Positions 1 to 6,115 of a stretch of 10,824 bases of DNA are shown in pieces (position 1 is the first letter of the stretch; each line of letters opens with the position of its first letter). A program made the position numbers and the translations under genes. The stretch is from Anaerolineales bacterium UBA3905. GTDB taxonomy: Bacteria > Chloroflexota > Anaerolineae > Caldilineales > Caldilineaceae. The notes beneath the pieces were generated by a model. It searched no databases. It saw nothing but the letters and a program-made list of their open reading frames with translations, and was not told the DNA's origin. The stretch covers positions 6,778-17,601 of the forward strand of contig DGFH01000298.1 in assembly GCA_002391565.1 (NCBI GenBank), given 5' to 3'.

Positions 1-833
1 AGCGGCTGGTCAATCTCTATGGCGTGCTGCCCGGACATCGCGCCGTGATCTTGGGATCGGGCGACATCGGGCTGATCATGGCGCGGCGATTGACGCTGGA
101 GGGCGTCGAAGTGGTGGGCGTCTTCGAGATTATGCCCTACGCCAATGGGCTGAATCGGAACATCGTCCAGTGCCTGCACGACTTCGACATCCCGCTGCAC
201 CTTTCCACCACGATTGTCGAGATTCATGGCGCCCACCGCGTTGACAAAGTGACAGTGGCGCCAGTCAACGCGGCGCTGCAACCGCAACTTGACCGGGCCT
301 GGGAAGTGGTGTGCGACACCGTGCTGGTGGCGATTGGACTGATCCCAGAAAACGAACTTTCGCAGCAGATGCGGCTACGACTCGACCCGGTCACGCGCGG
401 GCCGGTGGTCACCAGCACGATGGAGTGTACACGCGACGGCGTTTTCGCCTGCGGCAACGTCGTCCATATTCATGACCTTGTCGACTTTGTCAGCGCCGAA
501 GCAGCGCTGGCAGGGTTCAGCGCCGGTCAATATGTGAACGGAACATTGCCGCGCCCCGACAATGTTCGGCTCCAGCCTGGGGATAACGTGGCCTACTGCG
601 TGCCCCACACCATCTCTACAGAGCGCGAACATACAGTTTACCTGCGTGCGCGGCGGCCGCTGGATGCATGTACGTTGCAGCTGCGGGACGCGACCGGGAC
701 GCGCGTCTATGAGAAGCGGTTGCGTTACGTCTTCCCGGCCGAGATGGTTAACCTGCGCTTGCGACCGGCGATCCTCCAGCATTTTCACGGCGACGTATTG
801 CGCATCGACCTGATTGCTCGCGTCGAGGCATAA
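1..833 (+). CDS. NAD(P)/FAD-dependent oxidoreductase, C-terminal part (5' truncated by window edge)
   Basis: The reading frame is open from base 3 and has no stop before 831-833, so the N-terminal FAD-binding part lies outside the window; an internal GTG at 24 is not the true start. Numbering from base 3, a dinucleotide-binding Rossmann motif GSGDIG lies near residues 18-23, followed by the usual end-of-strand acidic region. VAIGLIPEN (about 109-117) and GVFACGN (about 146-152) are the second FAD-contact motifs of pyridine nucleotide-disulphide oxidoreductase-type flavoproteins. About 90 further residues form the extra beta-rich C-terminal domain seen in the flavoproteins that accompany GlpA-like glycerol-3-phosphate dehydrogenases. 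The DUF1667 gene 39 bases downstream is the standard companion of that subfamily, so a role in moving electrons between NAD(P)H and a dehydrogenase is likely. The upstream partner cannot be seen. Family is secure; substrate is inferred from context. Confidence 0.85.
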   Translation, partial: RLVNLYGVLPGHRAVILGSGDIGLIMARRLTLEGVEVVGVFEIMPYANGLNRNIVQCLHDFDIPLHLSTTIVEIHGAHRVDKVTVAPVNAALQPQLDRAWEVVCDTVLVAIGLIPENELSQQMRLRLDPVTRGPVVTSTMECTRDGVFACGNVVHIHDLVDFVSAEAALAGFSAGQYVNGTLPRPDNVRLQPGDNVAYCVPHTISTEREHTVYLRARRPLDACTLQLRDATGTRVYEKRLRYVFPAEMVNLRLRPAILQHFHGDVLRIDLIARVEA

Positions 834-872
834 GCCGGCGCGCCACGGAGCGACAGCGAAGAGGCATGGACG

Positions 873-1259
873 ATGAGTGAAATACAGACGACCCACTATT
901 TGTGTATCGGCTGTCCGCTGGGCTGCCGGTTGGAGGTTGCAGAGGATCTCGAACAACATGCGATTGTCGAGGTGCGTGGCTTCTCCTGTCGGCGTGGGCG
1001 CGACTATGCCATCCAGGAACATACTGCACCGCGCCGCATTGTGACCACTACGGTTGCCATCGAGCGGGCGCGTTGGGCGCGCTTGCCGGTGCGGTCAAGT
1101 GCGCCAGCCCCCAAAGCGGCGGTGAGTGAAATCTGTGCTGCACTGCGCAGCGTTCATCTCTCGGCGCCAGTGAAGATGGGTGATATAATTGTCCGCAACG
1201 TGCTGGGCTATGACGTCGATATCATTGCCGCGCGCGACATGCCCGAAGTACAAACATGA
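873..1259 (+). CDS. DUF1667 family four-cysteine protein, redox partner of the upstream flavoprotein
   Basis: A 128-residue protein starting at ATG 873, with GAAGAGG (858-864) eight bases upstream as ribosome binding site. Four cysteines, C11, C14 and C18 in CIGCPLGC and C39 in FSCRRG, form a likely Fe-S or zinc site. The rest follows the DUF1667 pattern: RGRDYAIQEH after the last cysteine, APRRIVTTTV, a central PKA, then APVKMGDIIV and a C-terminal DVDIIAARD. In known gene sets this small protein sits beside a GlpA-like dehydrogenase and an NAD-dependent FAD oxidoreductase, and the upstream flavoprotein here fits. Its biochemical role is not established; electron transfer or cofactor support is inference. 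The stop codon overlaps the next start (ATGA, 1256-1259), so the thioesterase is probably translationally coupled. Confidence 0.88.
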   Translation: MSEIQTTHYLCIGCPLGCRLEVAEDLEQHAIVEVRGFSCRRGRDYAIQEHTAPRRIVTTTVAIERARWARLPVRSSAPAPKAAVSEICAALRSVHLSAPVKMGDIIVRNVLGYDVDIIAARDMPEVQT

Positions 1260-1708
1260 CACTCAATGGGAAAACGTCATTAGCACCTATGCAGAATGAA
1301 TCTCTTGCACCCTCAAAATCAAAACTGATGCCCGGACTGACGGGCGTGGCCGTTGATACAGTGACGCCGGCGAATTCTGCCGTAGCACTGGGCAGCGGCG
1401 ATGTACCGGTCTTTGCCACCCCTGCGATGGCTGGTCTGATGGAAGCCGCCGCCGTCGACGCCCTGCGCGATGCCCTCGACGCAAACCAGACGACCGTCGG
1501 CGTGCATCTAGACATCCAACACCTTGCTGCAACGCCAGTGGGGATGACAGTGCGCGCCGAAGCACGGTTGATGACCGTCGAAGGTCGGCGTCTGACCTTT
1601 CGTGTCGTCGCCAGCGACAACGTTGAGCAGATTGGCGCCGGCACGCATCAGCGCGTGATTGTCGACCGCGAGCGCTTCATGCAACGCACACTCACCAAAC
1701 ACCCATGA
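1256..1708 (+). CDS. FlK-like hotdog-fold thioesterase
   Basis: A 150-residue single hotdog-domain protein resembling fluoroacetyl-CoA thioesterase FlK. FATPAMAGLME (about 53-63), HLAATPVGM (89-97), VEGRRLTFRV and EQIGAGTHQRVIV match FlK segment by segment. The proposed catalytic residues T55, E63 and H89 keep the spacing of FlK's Thr42, Glu50 and His76 (8 and 26 residues), so the enzyme should hydrolyse a short acyl-CoA or other thioester. Fluoroacetyl-CoA itself is an unlikely substrate: FlK-like proteins are widespread outside fluoroacetate producers. The start at 1256 overlaps the DUF1667 stop; this gives about 24 residues before the conserved PGLTG, so ATG 1289 or ATG 1328 are possible alternatives, although neither has a good ribosome binding site. 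The coupling to DUF1667 suggests a shared redox or acyl pathway, which I cannot name. Confidence 0.82.
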   Translation: MTLNGKTSLAPMQNESLAPSKSKLMPGLTGVAVDTVTPANSAVALGSGDVPVFATPAMAGLMEAAAVDALRDALDANQTTVGVHLDIQHLAATPVGMTVRAEARLMTVEGRRLTFRVVASDNVEQIGAGTHQRVIVDRERFMQRTLTKHP

Positions 1709-1997
1709 GCTGACCCGCATCCGCTAACTTGCAAGCACACTGCCTGCATTATGCCTATCCCGCACTCGGTAAGCTGCCGCATGTGCGCAGATTGATGCCC
1801 GGCAAATGCTTGAAGGACAGCGCCTGGCAATGTGATATTCTAAGAGTCAAACGCCATCGATCCCAGCGTTACGTGGACCGTGTAGGGGCGCAAGGGTGGA
1901 CATGCCGTCAATGGCGCACACGATTCTATGCCAGCGTGATGTATAATGCAGACATCACCTGGGGACAACATGGTCTACTGCATCCAGATGTAAAGAC
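1709..1997. other. Intergenic region without a convincing gene
   Basis: This stretch between the thioesterase and the formyltransferase-like gene holds no reading frame with recognisable protein features. A 90-codon frame (1729-2001) begins with TTG, has no ribosome binding site, and has an irregular composition rich in W, H, R and C. No rRNA, tRNA or riboswitch core was recognised. No GC-rich hairpin with a T-run ends the upstream operon. A TATAAT hexamer near its right end is listed separately. Confidence 0.6.
1942..1947 (+). promoter_or_regulatory. Possible -10 element for the formyltransferase-like gene
   Basis: A perfect TATAAT lies 56 bases before the chosen ATG at 2004. No good -35 hexamer is found 16-18 bases upstream (the bases there read CACGAT or similar), so the call rests on the -10 alone and on its suitable position in an otherwise empty gap. 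Confidence 0.35.
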
Positions 1998-2003
1998 TTG
2001 ATT

Positions 2004-2948
2004 ATGGCCTTTGACATCGTTTTCATGGGTTCGGACTGTGAATACACACGGATTGTGCTGGAATCTTTGATCGCCGCGCGCATCAAGATCTCAGCAGTCT
2101 GGCTGGCTGGTCAGAACCTGCCAGGTCTTGCCGAGGACGCCACAATTAAGCCGCTGTTGCCGCCGAATGCCGATATTGCCGAGAATGATCCCAATTCTCT
2201 GGCGTTGACCTCGACCTTTGCCAGTGAAAGCGTGCTCACCATGACATGGGAGCATGGCATTCCCCTCTATGGCATCAAACGGATCAAAGCTGTCGAGACC
2301 ATGCGCATCCTCAAGTCGTTGGCGCCAACATTGGGCGTCGTCGCCTGTTTTCCGCGCCTGATCACCGAGGCGCTGCTGGCAGTGCCGCGCCTCGGCTTTC
2401 TGAACGTCCATCCTTCGCTTCTTCCCGAGTATCGGGGGCCGGCGCCGCTCTTCTGGCAGTTGCGCGCTGGCGAACAGCGCACTGGCGTCACCGTGCATTG
2501 GATGGATGCGCAATTCGACACCGGCCCCATCGCCGCCCAACGTCTGGTGCCCCTCTCCGACGGCATCTCAGAGCATGACGCCACTCGCCTGATGGCGCGC
2601 GCAGGGGGCCGCGTCCTGGTCGATGTATTGCATCATGTCACCGGCGGCGAAATGCCTTATCGTAAACAGCCGCCTGGCGGCAGTTACCAGCCCTGGCCGC
2701 ACGCTGAGGACTTTATCATTTCGGCGGAGTGGGCGGCGCGGCGTATCTTCAACTTTATGCGCGCCACAGTTGTATGGGGACACCCTTACATTCTCGATCT
2801 GGAAGGCCAGCGCTGGCTGCTCTCGGATGCCCTCTCCTGGTCGAACTACACGACGCTAGAGACGCCCTACGAAATCAACGGCGACATCTTCACCTTACGT
2901 TGTTCCCCTGGCACCCTTCAGGCGCGGCTTTACCGGCCAAACGCATGA
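2004..2948 (+). CDS. Methionyl-tRNA formyltransferase-like protein (formyl transferase family)
   Basis: A 314-residue protein of about the usual Fmt length. The N-terminal fold starts with FDIVFMGSD in the place of the Fmt F-x-G-T/S motif. The signature HPSLLPEYRGPAP (136-148) and MDAQFDTGPI (167-176) hold the 10-formyl-THF transfer triad N134, H136 and D172. The C-terminal part (about 235-314) has the rough layout of the Fmt OB domain (WAARRIFNFMRA, then strands) but its sequence diverges. It is either a diverged Fmt or a paralogue that formylates another amine, such as a sugar nucleotide or metabolite. No def, priA or rsmB gene, the usual Fmt neighbours, is beside it. ATG 2004 is preferred over an in-frame TTG at 1998; neither has a good ribosome binding site. 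The formyl-transfer chemistry is well supported; tRNA as substrate is uncertain. Confidence 0.83.
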   Translation: MAFDIVFMGSDCEYTRIVLESLIAARIKISAVWLAGQNLPGLAEDATIKPLLPPNADIAENDPNSLALTSTFASESVLTMTWEHGIPLYGIKRIKAVETMRILKSLAPTLGVVACFPRLITEALLAVPRLGFLNVHPSLLPEYRGPAPLFWQLRAGEQRTGVTVHWMDAQFDTGPIAAQRLVPLSDGISEHDATRLMARAGGRVLVDVLHHVTGGEMPYRKQPPGGSYQPWPHAEDFIISAEWAARRIFNFMRATVVWGHPYILDLEGQRWLLSDALSWSNYTTLETPYEINGDIFTLRCSPGTLQARLYRPNA

Positions 2949-3012
2949 GAATGTGACAAGGGATGGGTAATTGTGTCACTCGCCGGGCGTCATTCGTCAG
3001 GCGTCAGACTGG

Positions 3013-3570
3013 TCACAGGCGCGGCAGCGTGATCCCATGTTGCCCCTGGTATTTGCCTTTGCGGTCGGCGTAGGAGATTTCAGGCGCGTCGCCCTCGAAG
3101 AAAATTACCTGAGCGATCCCCTCATTGGCGTAAATCTTGGCAGGCAGCGGCGTCGTGTTGCTGATCTCGATGGTAACGTAGCCTTCCCATTCCGGCTCGA
3201 AGGGCGTCACGTTGACGATGATGCCGCAGCGCGCATAGGTGCTTTTGCCCAGGCAGATCGTCAGCACGTTGCGCGGAATGCGGAAATATTCCACCGTGCG
3301 CGCCAACGCAAAGCTGTTGGGGGGGATGATGCAAACCTCCCCTCGATAAGGCACCATCGCCCGGTCGTCGATGGCCTTCGGGTCAATAACGCTGAGTTGC
3401 CCCGTTGCCGGCGTGAAGATGCGGAACTCATCGGCCACACGGATGTCGTAGCCAAAACTGCTCAGACCATAGGAGACGACGCCGGCGCGCACCTGCCCCT
3501 CGACAAACGGCTCGATCATGCCATGCGTCAGCGCCATACGTCGAATCCAGTGATCGGGCTTGATAGACAT
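3013..3570 (-). CDS. dcd: dCTP deaminase
   Basis: A 185-residue enzyme that deaminates dCTP to dUTP, the first step of dTTP supply by this route; acts as a cytoplasmic homotrimer. Nearly the whole protein follows the bacterial Dcd pattern: MSIKPDHWIRRMA at the start, SYGLSSFGYDIRVADEF, PPNSFALARTVEYFRIPR, LGKSTYARCGI (S110 and R114), EWEGYVTIEISNTTPLPAKIYANEG with the catalytic glutamate E135 (E. coli Glu138), and QGQHGITLPRL at the C-terminus. The frame continues upstream to 3678, but the conserved start and a strong GAGGAGGTG ribosome binding site fix the ATG at 3570. It is convergent with the formyltransferase-like gene, with 64 bases between them. It lies 104 bases downstream of the metal permease, so it could be co-transcribed or have its own promoter. 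Its role is unrelated to metal uptake. Confidence 0.97.
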   Translation of the reverse strand: MSIKPDHWIRRMALTHGMIEPFVEGQVRAGVVSYGLSSFGYDIRVADEFRIFTPATGQLSVIDPKAIDDRAMVPYRGEVCIIPPNSFALARTVEYFRIPRNVLTICLGKSTYARCGIIVNVTPFEPEWEGYVTIEISNTTPLPAKIYANEGIAQVIFFEGDAPEISYADRKGKYQGQHGITLPRL

Positions 3571-3573
3571 GTT

Positions 3574-3582
3574 CACCTCCTC
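3574..3582 (-). promoter_or_regulatory. Strong ribosome binding site of dcd
   Basis: On the minus strand the bases read GAGGAGGTG and end three bases before the ATG at 3570. It is the best Shine-Dalgarno match in the window. It decides the dcd start against the longer open frame reaching 3678. Confidence 0.85.
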
Positions 3583-3607
3583 AAAATTCGTGGTTCGCGA
3601 GTTGCAC

Positions 3608-3628
3608 CGGTCAGCAGATGCTGCACCG
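3608..3628. repeat. Imperfect dyad upstream of dcd
   Basis: CGGTCAGCA (3608-3616) faces TGCTGcACCG (3619-3628), giving nine pairs with one bulged base around a two-base centre. It lies in the 104-base gap between the permease stop and the dcd start. With no T-run after it on the minus strand it is not a clear terminator. It could be a protein-binding dyad or an RNA hairpin in the dcd leader. Confidence 0.4.
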
Positions 3629-3674
3629 ACAAGGCCGCGTTGCCCAATGCGACGCGTATATCCTGGCCTCAAGA

Positions 3675-4550
3675 TCACTGGGGGGCTGCCGGCGCCTGCG
3701 CACCTATCGGCCGCAGCATCCGCCAGAGAACGCCACGCCCCGGCGCAAAGAGAAACGCCGCTCCAAAGAATGCTGTCGCCACCAACACCATTGTAGGGCC
3801 GGAGGCAATGTTGAGATAATAGCTGATGTACAGCCCGATTACGTTGGCGGCGACGCCTAACACTGCCCCCACCGCCATCATTGTGAGCAGGCGGTGCGTC
3901 AGCAGGCGCGCCGTAGCGGCTGGCGTCACAAGCATTGCCAATACCAACGCAATGCCAACGGTCTGCAGCGAGGTCACCACCGTGAGCGCAATCAACCCCA
4001 ACAGCAGATAGCGCAGCGCCGTCGCAGGCAGGCGCAACACCAACGCCAGCACCGGGTCGAATGTCAATACCAGGAACTCCTTATAAAAGAGCACGATAAC
4101 CCCTATCACCACCGACCCCAACGCCAGGATCACCCACAGATCGGTTGACGACACACCGAGCACATCGCCAAACAGAATGTGCGTCAAATCCACGGCAAAG
4201 CTGCTGACGGTGCTCAACAAGGCCACGCCCAGGGCAAATGCGCCGGCAAAAACGATGCCGATCGCCGTATCTTCTTGCAAATTGCTGCGCTGGCTGATGA
4301 CGCCGATCAGCAGCGCCGCCAGCAGCGCCGCCAGCAACGCGCCGATCGCCAGCGGCCACCCGATCAGAAAGGTAATGACGACGCCGGGCAGAATGGCGTG
4401 CGCCAGCGCATCGCCAAAGAAGGATAAGCCCTTGAGCACCATATACGCACCGACCACCGGGCAAAGCACACCCACCATGATCGCTGCCAGCAGCGCGCGC
4501 ACCATGAAAGGATAGGTCAGTGGTTCGCTGATCAGCTGTAGAATATCCAT
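3675..4550 (-). CDS. Metal-ion (Zn/Mn/Fe) ABC transporter permease, ZnuB/TroC/MntB family
   Basis: A 291-residue, very hydrophobic inner-membrane protein of the ABC-3 permease family, with some eight membrane segments. Family hallmarks are EPLTYPFMVRALLAA at the N-terminus, GLSFFGDALAHAILPGV (41-57), EDTAIGIVFAGAFALGVALLS (93-113), DLTHILFGDVLG (121-132) and MLVTPAATARLL (206-217). It would form the channel for a divalent metal delivered by a periplasmic or lipoprotein receptor. ATG 4550 is chosen because AAGGGGATGAC precedes it and homologues start here; the open frame upstream overlaps the ATPase gene in another phase. It lies 22 bases after the ATPase stop and is clearly in the same operon. 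Metal identity cannot be read from the sequence; the operator ahead of the operon suggests a Fur-family metal regulator. Confidence 0.93.
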   Translation of the reverse strand: MDILQLISEPLTYPFMVRALLAAIMVGVLCPVVGAYMVLKGLSFFGDALAHAILPGVVITFLIGWPLAIGALLAALLAALLIGVISQRSNLQEDTAIGIVFAGAFALGVALLSTVSSFAVDLTHILFGDVLGVSSTDLWVILALGSVVIGVIVLFYKEFLVLTFDPVLALVLRLPATALRYLLLGLIALTVVTSLQTVGIALVLAMLVTPAATARLLTHRLLTMMAVGAVLGVAANVIGLYISYYLNIASGPTMVLVATAFFGAAFLFAPGRGVLWRMLRPIGAQAPAAPQ

Positions 4551-4572
4551 GTCATCCCCTTTGCTACGTTGC

Positions 4573-5475
4573 TTAGCGCGGTGGGCGCATTCCTTGCATG
4601 GTTTCCTGCGCCACCGGCTGTACAACTGGCGCCGCCGCATGGTCGAGTGACGGCAGCGCCAGCGCTGTCCCACCGCTACAACAGGTGTCCGCCAACATAA
4701 CCTCACCCTCGCCGGTATGGACAATGTGCATGTGTCCGCCATAAGCCGCCAGCAGATTGGTCGTCGTTAACACTTGCTGCGGCGGGCCATAGGCGATCAG
4801 GCGCCGATTTAGCAACAGCATCGCCGGAAACTGTTCACTTGCCTGGTTCAAGTCGTGCGAAGCCACCATCACCGTGACGCCCTGCGCCTGAATCCGGTCG
4901 ATCAGAGACAAGATCGCCTCCTGGCTGGGCATATCCAATCCAGTCAGTGGCTCGTCCATCAACAGCAACTCTGCCTCTTGCGCCAGCACGCGCGCCAGAA
5001 AGACGCGCTGTTGCTGCCCGCCCGACAGTTCACCGATCTGCCGATCGGCAAAGGCGCTCATCCCGACCTCATCGAGCGCCGCTCGCACCACCTCGCGATC
5101 ATGGCGCGTCGGCCAGCGGAAGAAGCCCATCTTGCCCACGCGCCCCATCATCACGACATCCGTCACCGTCACGGGGAAGCCCCAGTCGATCACCTTGCGC
5201 TGTGGTACGTAGCCGACGCAGATGTGCCTGCCCGGCCCGCTGCCGTAGATGCGCACCTGTCCCTCCGTCGGACGCACGACGCCAGCAATCACGTGGAAGA
5301 GGGTGCTCTTGCCCGCACCATTGGGCCCCACCACCGCCACGCGCGCGCCGCGCGGCAATCGCAAGTTGATATTCTCCAATGCCAGCGCCTGTTCGTAGCG
5401 CACGCTGACGTTCTCTAGCTCGATGGCGGGCAGCGCTGCATCATGCTGCACAGCGCGTTTGTGACCTGGCGACAT
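4573..5475 (-). CDS. Metal-ion (Zn/Mn/Fe) ABC transporter ATP-binding protein
   Basis: A 300-residue ABC ATPase that powers the permease encoded downstream. Motifs in order: Walker A GPNGAGKST (50-58), Q-loop VPQR (90-93), signature LSGGQ (150-154), Walker B LLLMDEP (170-176) and the switch histidine in SHD (H207). PQRKVIDWGFPVTVTDVVMMGR (91-112) is typical of the manganese/zinc/iron chelate subfamily. After the nucleotide-binding domain a tail of about 55 residues holds HMHIVH (248-253) and a CC pair (265-266), which might bind metal. The ATG at 5475 has AGGAG six bases upstream and is the first gene after a strong promoter. No substrate-binding protein gene is adjacent on either side, so the receptor is encoded elsewhere or this pair shares one. 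Confidence 0.95.
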   Translation of the reverse strand: MSPGHKRAVQHDAALPAIELENVSVRYEQALALENINLRLPRGARVAVVGPNGAGKSTLFHVIAGVVRPTEGQVRIYGSGPGRHICVGYVPQRKVIDWGFPVTVTDVVMMGRVGKMGFFRWPTRHDREVVRAALDEVGMSAFADRQIGELSGGQQQRVFLARVLAQEAELLLMDEPLTGLDMPSQEAILSLIDRIQAQGVTVMVASHDLNQASEQFPAMLLLNRRLIAYGPPQQVLTTTNLLAAYGGHMHIVHTGEGEVMLADTCCSGGTALALPSLDHAAAPVVQPVAQETMQGMRPPR

Positions 5476-5490
5476 TGTCTCTCCTGACGC

Positions 5491-5511
5491 AATTGAGAAT
5501 CTATTTCAATT
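5491..5511. promoter_or_regulatory. Fur/Zur-like palindromic operator for the metal ABC operon
   Basis: AATTGA (5491-5496) and TCAATT (5506-5511) form perfect 6-base arms around nine bases. The core TGAGAAT-C-TATTTCA resembles the 7-1-7 Fur-family box (TGATAAT-N-ATTATCA), with 6 of 7 matches on the left and 4 of 7 on the right. It covers the predicted transcription start, between the -10 and the ATPase ribosome binding site, where a bound metal repressor would block the promoter. The palindrome is seen directly; the identity of the regulator (Fur, Zur or another) is inferred. Confidence 0.6.
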
Positions 5512-5515
5512 ACTG

Positions 5516-5544
5516 ATTATGCGGAACAGGTAACGCGCTGTCAA
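5516..5544 (-). promoter_or_regulatory. Sigma-70-type promoter of the metal ABC operon
   Basis: On the minus strand a perfect -35 TTGACA (5539-5544) is followed after exactly 17 bases by CATAAT (5516-5521), one mismatch from the -10 consensus. Transcription should start near 5509, about 34 bases before the ATPase ATG. It lies in the short gap after cobU, so the transporter can be transcribed independently of the cobalamin genes. Confidence 0.75.
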
Positions 5545-5562
5545 ATACGCACCCCATCCAGC

Positions 5563-6108
5563 CTATTTCACCGTGAGCGGCAGGCCGGCGACCATCAACA
5601 GCACCCGATCCGCCGCCGCTGCCAGCCGTTGATTGGCGCGTCCCAACGCGTCGCGGTAAAGGCGCCCCAACGGATAGGCCGGCACAATCCCCAGCCCGAC
5701 CTCGTTGGAAACAACATACCACGCTGCGCTGCTGGTAGCGTAAGCCGCCAGCAGCAGATCGATCTCGGTGTTGAGCGCGGCGTCGGCGGCCTGTTCGTCG
5801 CTTGTTTCTGGCAGCGCCAGGATGACATTGCTTGCCAGGAGCGTGATGCAATCGACCAACACGCACGTTGTGGCTGGCGTCATAGCAGTACGGATAGCGG
5901 CGCCGGTCTGGCGCGGCGCTTCGACGGTGCGCCATGTTGCCGGGCGTTGCGCGCGGTGGGCGGCGATGCGTCGGCGCATCTCGTCATCCCACGCTTCGGC
6001 TGTGGCGACATAGAGCACCTCCCCGGTTGTGGCGGCGGCCTGTTGTTCGGCGAAGGCGCTCTTGCCGCTGCGCGCCCCGCCCAAGATCAAAGTCAAACAT
6101 TCCCCCAT
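5563..6108 (-). CDS. cobU: Adenosylcobinamide kinase / adenosylcobinamide-phosphate guanylyltransferase
   Basis: A 181-residue bifunctional enzyme of the nucleotide-loop step of cobamide synthesis and salvage; it phosphorylates adenosylcobinamide and then transfers GMP from GTP to give AdoCbi-GDP. It has the P-loop GGARSGKS (10-17), VLYVATAEAWDDEM (31-44), RIAAHRAQRPATWRTVE (47-63) with the conserved histidine H51 in the region of CobU's guanylylated residue, VLVDCITLLASN, and the C-terminal SNEVGLGIVPAYPLGRLYRD, NQRLAAAADRV and AGLPLTVK. Length matches Salmonella CobU. ATG 6108 is chosen because homologues begin just before the P-loop; the longer frame to 6186 would overlap the upstream gene. 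It lies seven bases after the CbiR-like gene and surely shares its transcript. No cobS, cobC or cobT is in the window. Confidence 0.95.
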   Translation of the reverse strand: MGECLTLILGGARSGKSAFAEQQAAATTGEVLYVATAEAWDDEMRRRIAAHRAQRPATWRTVEAPRQTGAAIRTAMTPATTCVLVDCITLLASNVILALPETSDEQAADAALNTEIDLLLAAYATSSAAWYVVSNEVGLGIVPAYPLGRLYRDALGRANQRLAAAADRVLLMVAGLPLTVK

Positions 6109-6115
6109 GCAGCTC

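Noticed and set aside
1729..2001. 90-codon open frame on the + strand in the gap before the formyltransferase-like gene
   Set aside because: TTG start without a ribosome binding site, no recognisable motif, irregular composition, and it contains the TATAAT promoter candidate.
2953..2979. GTGACA...TGTCAC inverted repeat between the convergent genes as a terminator
   Set aside because: Only six pairs around a 15-base loop and no T-run on either strand.
2971..3819. 282-codon open frame on the + strand opposite dcd
   Set aside because: It is antisense to an unmistakable dCTP deaminase; the frame is open only through GC-rich codon bias.
4551..4742. Longer N-terminus for the metal permease reaching 4742
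   Set aside because: It would overlap the ATPase gene in another phase, reads as a basic, Cys- and Arg-rich sequence unlike a permease, and ATG 4550 has a good ribosome binding site.
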